The position numbers and the translations under genes were made by a program. Shown one piece after another: positions 61,924-64,000 of a stretch of 64,000 nt of DNA. This DNA comes from Pelecanus crispus (Eukaryota; Chordata; Aves; Pelecaniformes; Pelecanidae): positions 61,521,710-61,585,709 of the forward strand of contig NC_134646.1 in NCBI RefSeq assembly GCF_030463565.1, in the 5' to 3' direction. A model generated the notes under the pieces. It was given only the letters and a program-made list of their open reading frames with translations. It was not told where the DNA came from and searched no databases. Within the stretch, counting starts at the first letter, position 1. Every line of letters begins with the position of its first letter.

Positions 61924-64000
61924 CTGTTGTATATAAAAATATTATTAGATGCTGTGCAGATCAAAACCATAGCTCCTTCAATGCTTTAAAATCTATGGAT
62001 CTAGACTTAGTTATCTAATCACTACATATAAAAAAGGACTGAATTTTTGGCATTCACATTTCCTAATCCCGAAATGGAAAGATTGAGGCAGTAGAGTGCA
62101 CTGGATCTACTTAAAAACTTTGCTACTGATTTGCTGCCTGACTTCAGCAAAATCACTTACGCTAAAGTTTTCAAGAAGCGTAGACTTTGTAGGGTATTCC
62201 CCTTTTTAGGTTTCAAATTTAATGCATCTCAGTTTGGCATAAACCCTCCTAGATGTACTCGGAATTAGATGTCACTTTAGAAAAGTGTGGTCCAAGCCCA
62301 CGTGCCATGTGTACAAGTGTAAGGCTAAGTAGAACAAAAGCTTTAAATGAAAACCAGTAAACATTGCCAGGTTTATTTATGATTCTACTGTACTCCTAGA
62401 GACAGAAAGAAAATGAAATAATCTATCCTTACACTAATACACTTAATGGAAACATTATGTAATGTCAAAGCAGTTTTCTATTATTATTAACTATGAATCA
62501 CTGAAATGAGTGCTCAGTCTTATGCATGAATATTAAGAAAACCTTTTATTTTGAAAGCAGATAAATAAATTGAGGTGCACAGAGTGACCCAAAGGAAAAA
62601 TGTGCTATTGTATTTTCCTTTTTTGGCAAACATCTGCCATCAAATTATTCAGGAAATATGACTCTAATGTCCCTGAGCTAGTTATCTCCTCTGAAAGCAG
62701 TGAAGAATGTGGTAAATTAAAAGGACAAGTGTACCAATCACAGAATGTAGTAGAAACAAAAGTTGACTTAAAAACGCATCTGGAAAATAGCCCAAGAATA
62801 AAAGTTCAAGGGTTATTCTTTATTTTTAAACCTCTTATACTTTATTCCTTTTGGCAATGAGTCAAGTATCAAATCCTATCTTAAATAGCTGTTGAAATAA
62901 CAAGAATTATTTCCTATTTTATTTATTGGTTTTGTCTACAAAACTTTAACTGTTGGTTATATTTAAAGAAAACATCAGTTTATGAAATGTTTCTGACACC
63001 TGTTACATATGCTATAAAAAATTCTGTCATAGTTGTACAGCAGCAGAAATACACATACCAAGCATCTAAGTACAGAAGGCTGAAATACAATTTTAATTTG
63101 AGTTTGGTTACACATGTGGAACTTTCATTTTCTGTAGGTCTGAGCATCTCCGGAGAACACACACGTTGAAATTTCAATAAAACAAACGGTGCAATTCAGC
63201 AGGGCATAATGCTAGTTCCTCTCATGACCTCTGCCACTTCTAGCCTCTATGCTCTTGAGAAGGGAGGGAAATCCCTGCTGTCATACCCAAAGTATCAAAT
63301 CTGAAAGGGGGGAAACATGAAGCAAATCTAAAACTTGACTTGAAAACTAGCTAACTGAAGGCACATTAGGTCATGTAAACCAAAGGCCATGCTGCAGAAG
63401 GCGTGAGGAGGACGGGGATTAGCCCAGGAGCTGTGTATGGACTGCAGGGCTGGTTAAAAAGCTGCTCTCTTCAAAGGCAGCCCTAATCAAAGCCGGGGAA
63501 CTGCTCTCCCTTCAACTCACTTCTACCTGCCCACTTTAACTGTAGAGCACTCAGAGCTGCCTAAACAGAGTATCTCTCCCTCCTTCTGCTCAAAGCCATG
63601 GTTTTCTGCAGGTTGCCCAAGCACTGCAAGTCTCTGCAGAGCTGCACACTCCAGGCTTTCAGCCTGGCAGATAACATACAATCCCCTTTGACTCCTAGAA
63701 ATTGCTTGCTTGCTTTCCCCTCGCACAGGCTTTCTGTTCTCCCCTCCCTCCTTTGATAATAAGCACTAGAAGCAATTTTTCCGATCCTAATTCGAGTGCA
63801 TGTCCCATGGAAGCTTTGCTGCCAGGGATCAGAAGGGAGTCCCTCGCAAGCATTCTGCAGTGTACTGTGCTGCTGCCTGCTTTCTTTGTCAAGCCACAGG
63901 CTTTGCAGGTCTCCTGCAGCCCTTGGTGAGTGGCAGGCGTTTGCAGTACACCCCCCATGTTTTGAACCACAAAAGGCCTTCAGAAAAACAGGCTAAACCC
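61924..64000 (-). other. TBC1D1: TBC1D1 intron (partial, extends beyond window)
   Basis: Intronic sequence upstream of the penultimate exon. It contains a MIR-like fossil at about 62085-62225 and a GC-richer segment at about 63380-63700. None of the open frames here resemble TBC1D1 or match splice sites. Confidence 0.65.
62085..62225 (+). repeat. MIR-like SINE fossil in TBC1D1 intron
   Basis: TGCTACTGATTTGCTGCCTG followed by ACTTCAGCAAAATCACTTA resembles the MIR core (GCCACTTACTAGCTGTGTGACC, GGCAAGTCACTTA). Edges are uncertain. Confidence 0.4.

Larger units (their letters stand above)
57545..64000 (-). other. TBC1D1: TBC1D1 gene, 3' portion (last two coding exons, introns, 3'UTR)
   Basis: Minus-strand locus reconstructed from two exons whose conceptual translations join in frame: 61753-61923 and 59420-59620. 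The intron between them (59621-61752) is 2132 bp with GT donor and AG acceptor. The gene continues to the right beyond 64000, and I find no further exon between 61924 and 64000. Known of the family: TBC1D1 is a Rab GTPase-activating protein phosphorylated by AKT and AMPK. It controls vesicle traffic, notably glucose-transporter vesicles in muscle, and has PTB domains, a TBC domain and a C-terminal coiled coil; only the coiled coil lies here. The paralogue TBC1D4 is the main alternative. The wording of the tail and its short end after the coiled coil fit TBC1D1 better as I remember the two families. The 3' boundary is inferred from the polyadenylation signal. Confidence 0.85.

Noticed and set aside
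62600..62860. 86-residue plus-strand frame with a plausible-looking acidic/polar sequence
   Set aside because: It is antisense within a TBC1D1 intron, has no splice signals matching a known gene and no recognisable family. Possibly a decayed pseudogene, but unsupported.
1..64000. CRISPR arrays, operons, prophage or bacterial mobile elements
   Set aside because: No regularly spaced repeats and no dense coding. Repeats and splice signals are those of a vertebrate genome.

Overview
The window looks like bird nuclear DNA. CR1 LINE 3' ends carrying the avian ATTCTATG octamer occur near 12.5, 16.1 and 42.4 kb, and four copies of one avian-type endogenous retroviral LTR family are present. Very old MIR-like and CR1 fossils sit in an AT-rich, intron-rich background. 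I cannot assign the bird order from sequence alone.

The only protein-coding gene I can support is at the right end on the minus strand: the last two coding exons of TBC1D1, a Rab GTPase-activating protein. The exons (61753-61923 and 59420-59620) join in phase 0 with canonical GT/AG splice sites and encode the C-terminal coiled-coil tail, ending in TGA at 59422-59420. A 3'UTR of about 1.9 kb runs down to the only minus-strand AATAAA in the interval (57570-57565). The rest of the gene, including the TBC catalytic domain, lies beyond position 64000; 61924-64000 is intron.

Everything left of about 57.5 kb (roughly 90% of the window) is intergenic, on the 3' side of TBC1D1. In mammals this side is a large gene-poor interval before KLF3, so I read the window as part of that desert. 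It holds transposon remnants: solo LTRs at 6884-7474, 22360-22945 and 27713-28301, a truncated LTR at 26905-27225, young CR1 pieces, ancient amniote CR1 pieces at 32865-33155 and 49580-50000, and MIR-like SINE relics. It also holds simple repeats, several CpG-richer patches, inverted repeats, and one forkhead-motif hairpin.

No operon, CRISPR array, active mobile element or clearly new biological system was seen. The best leads are regulatory or structural: the forkhead-type inverted repeat at 45753-45795, the palindrome at 23986-24013, an internal copy of the CR1 terminal octamer at 16027-16047, and an unclassified GC-rich block at 54630-55020.
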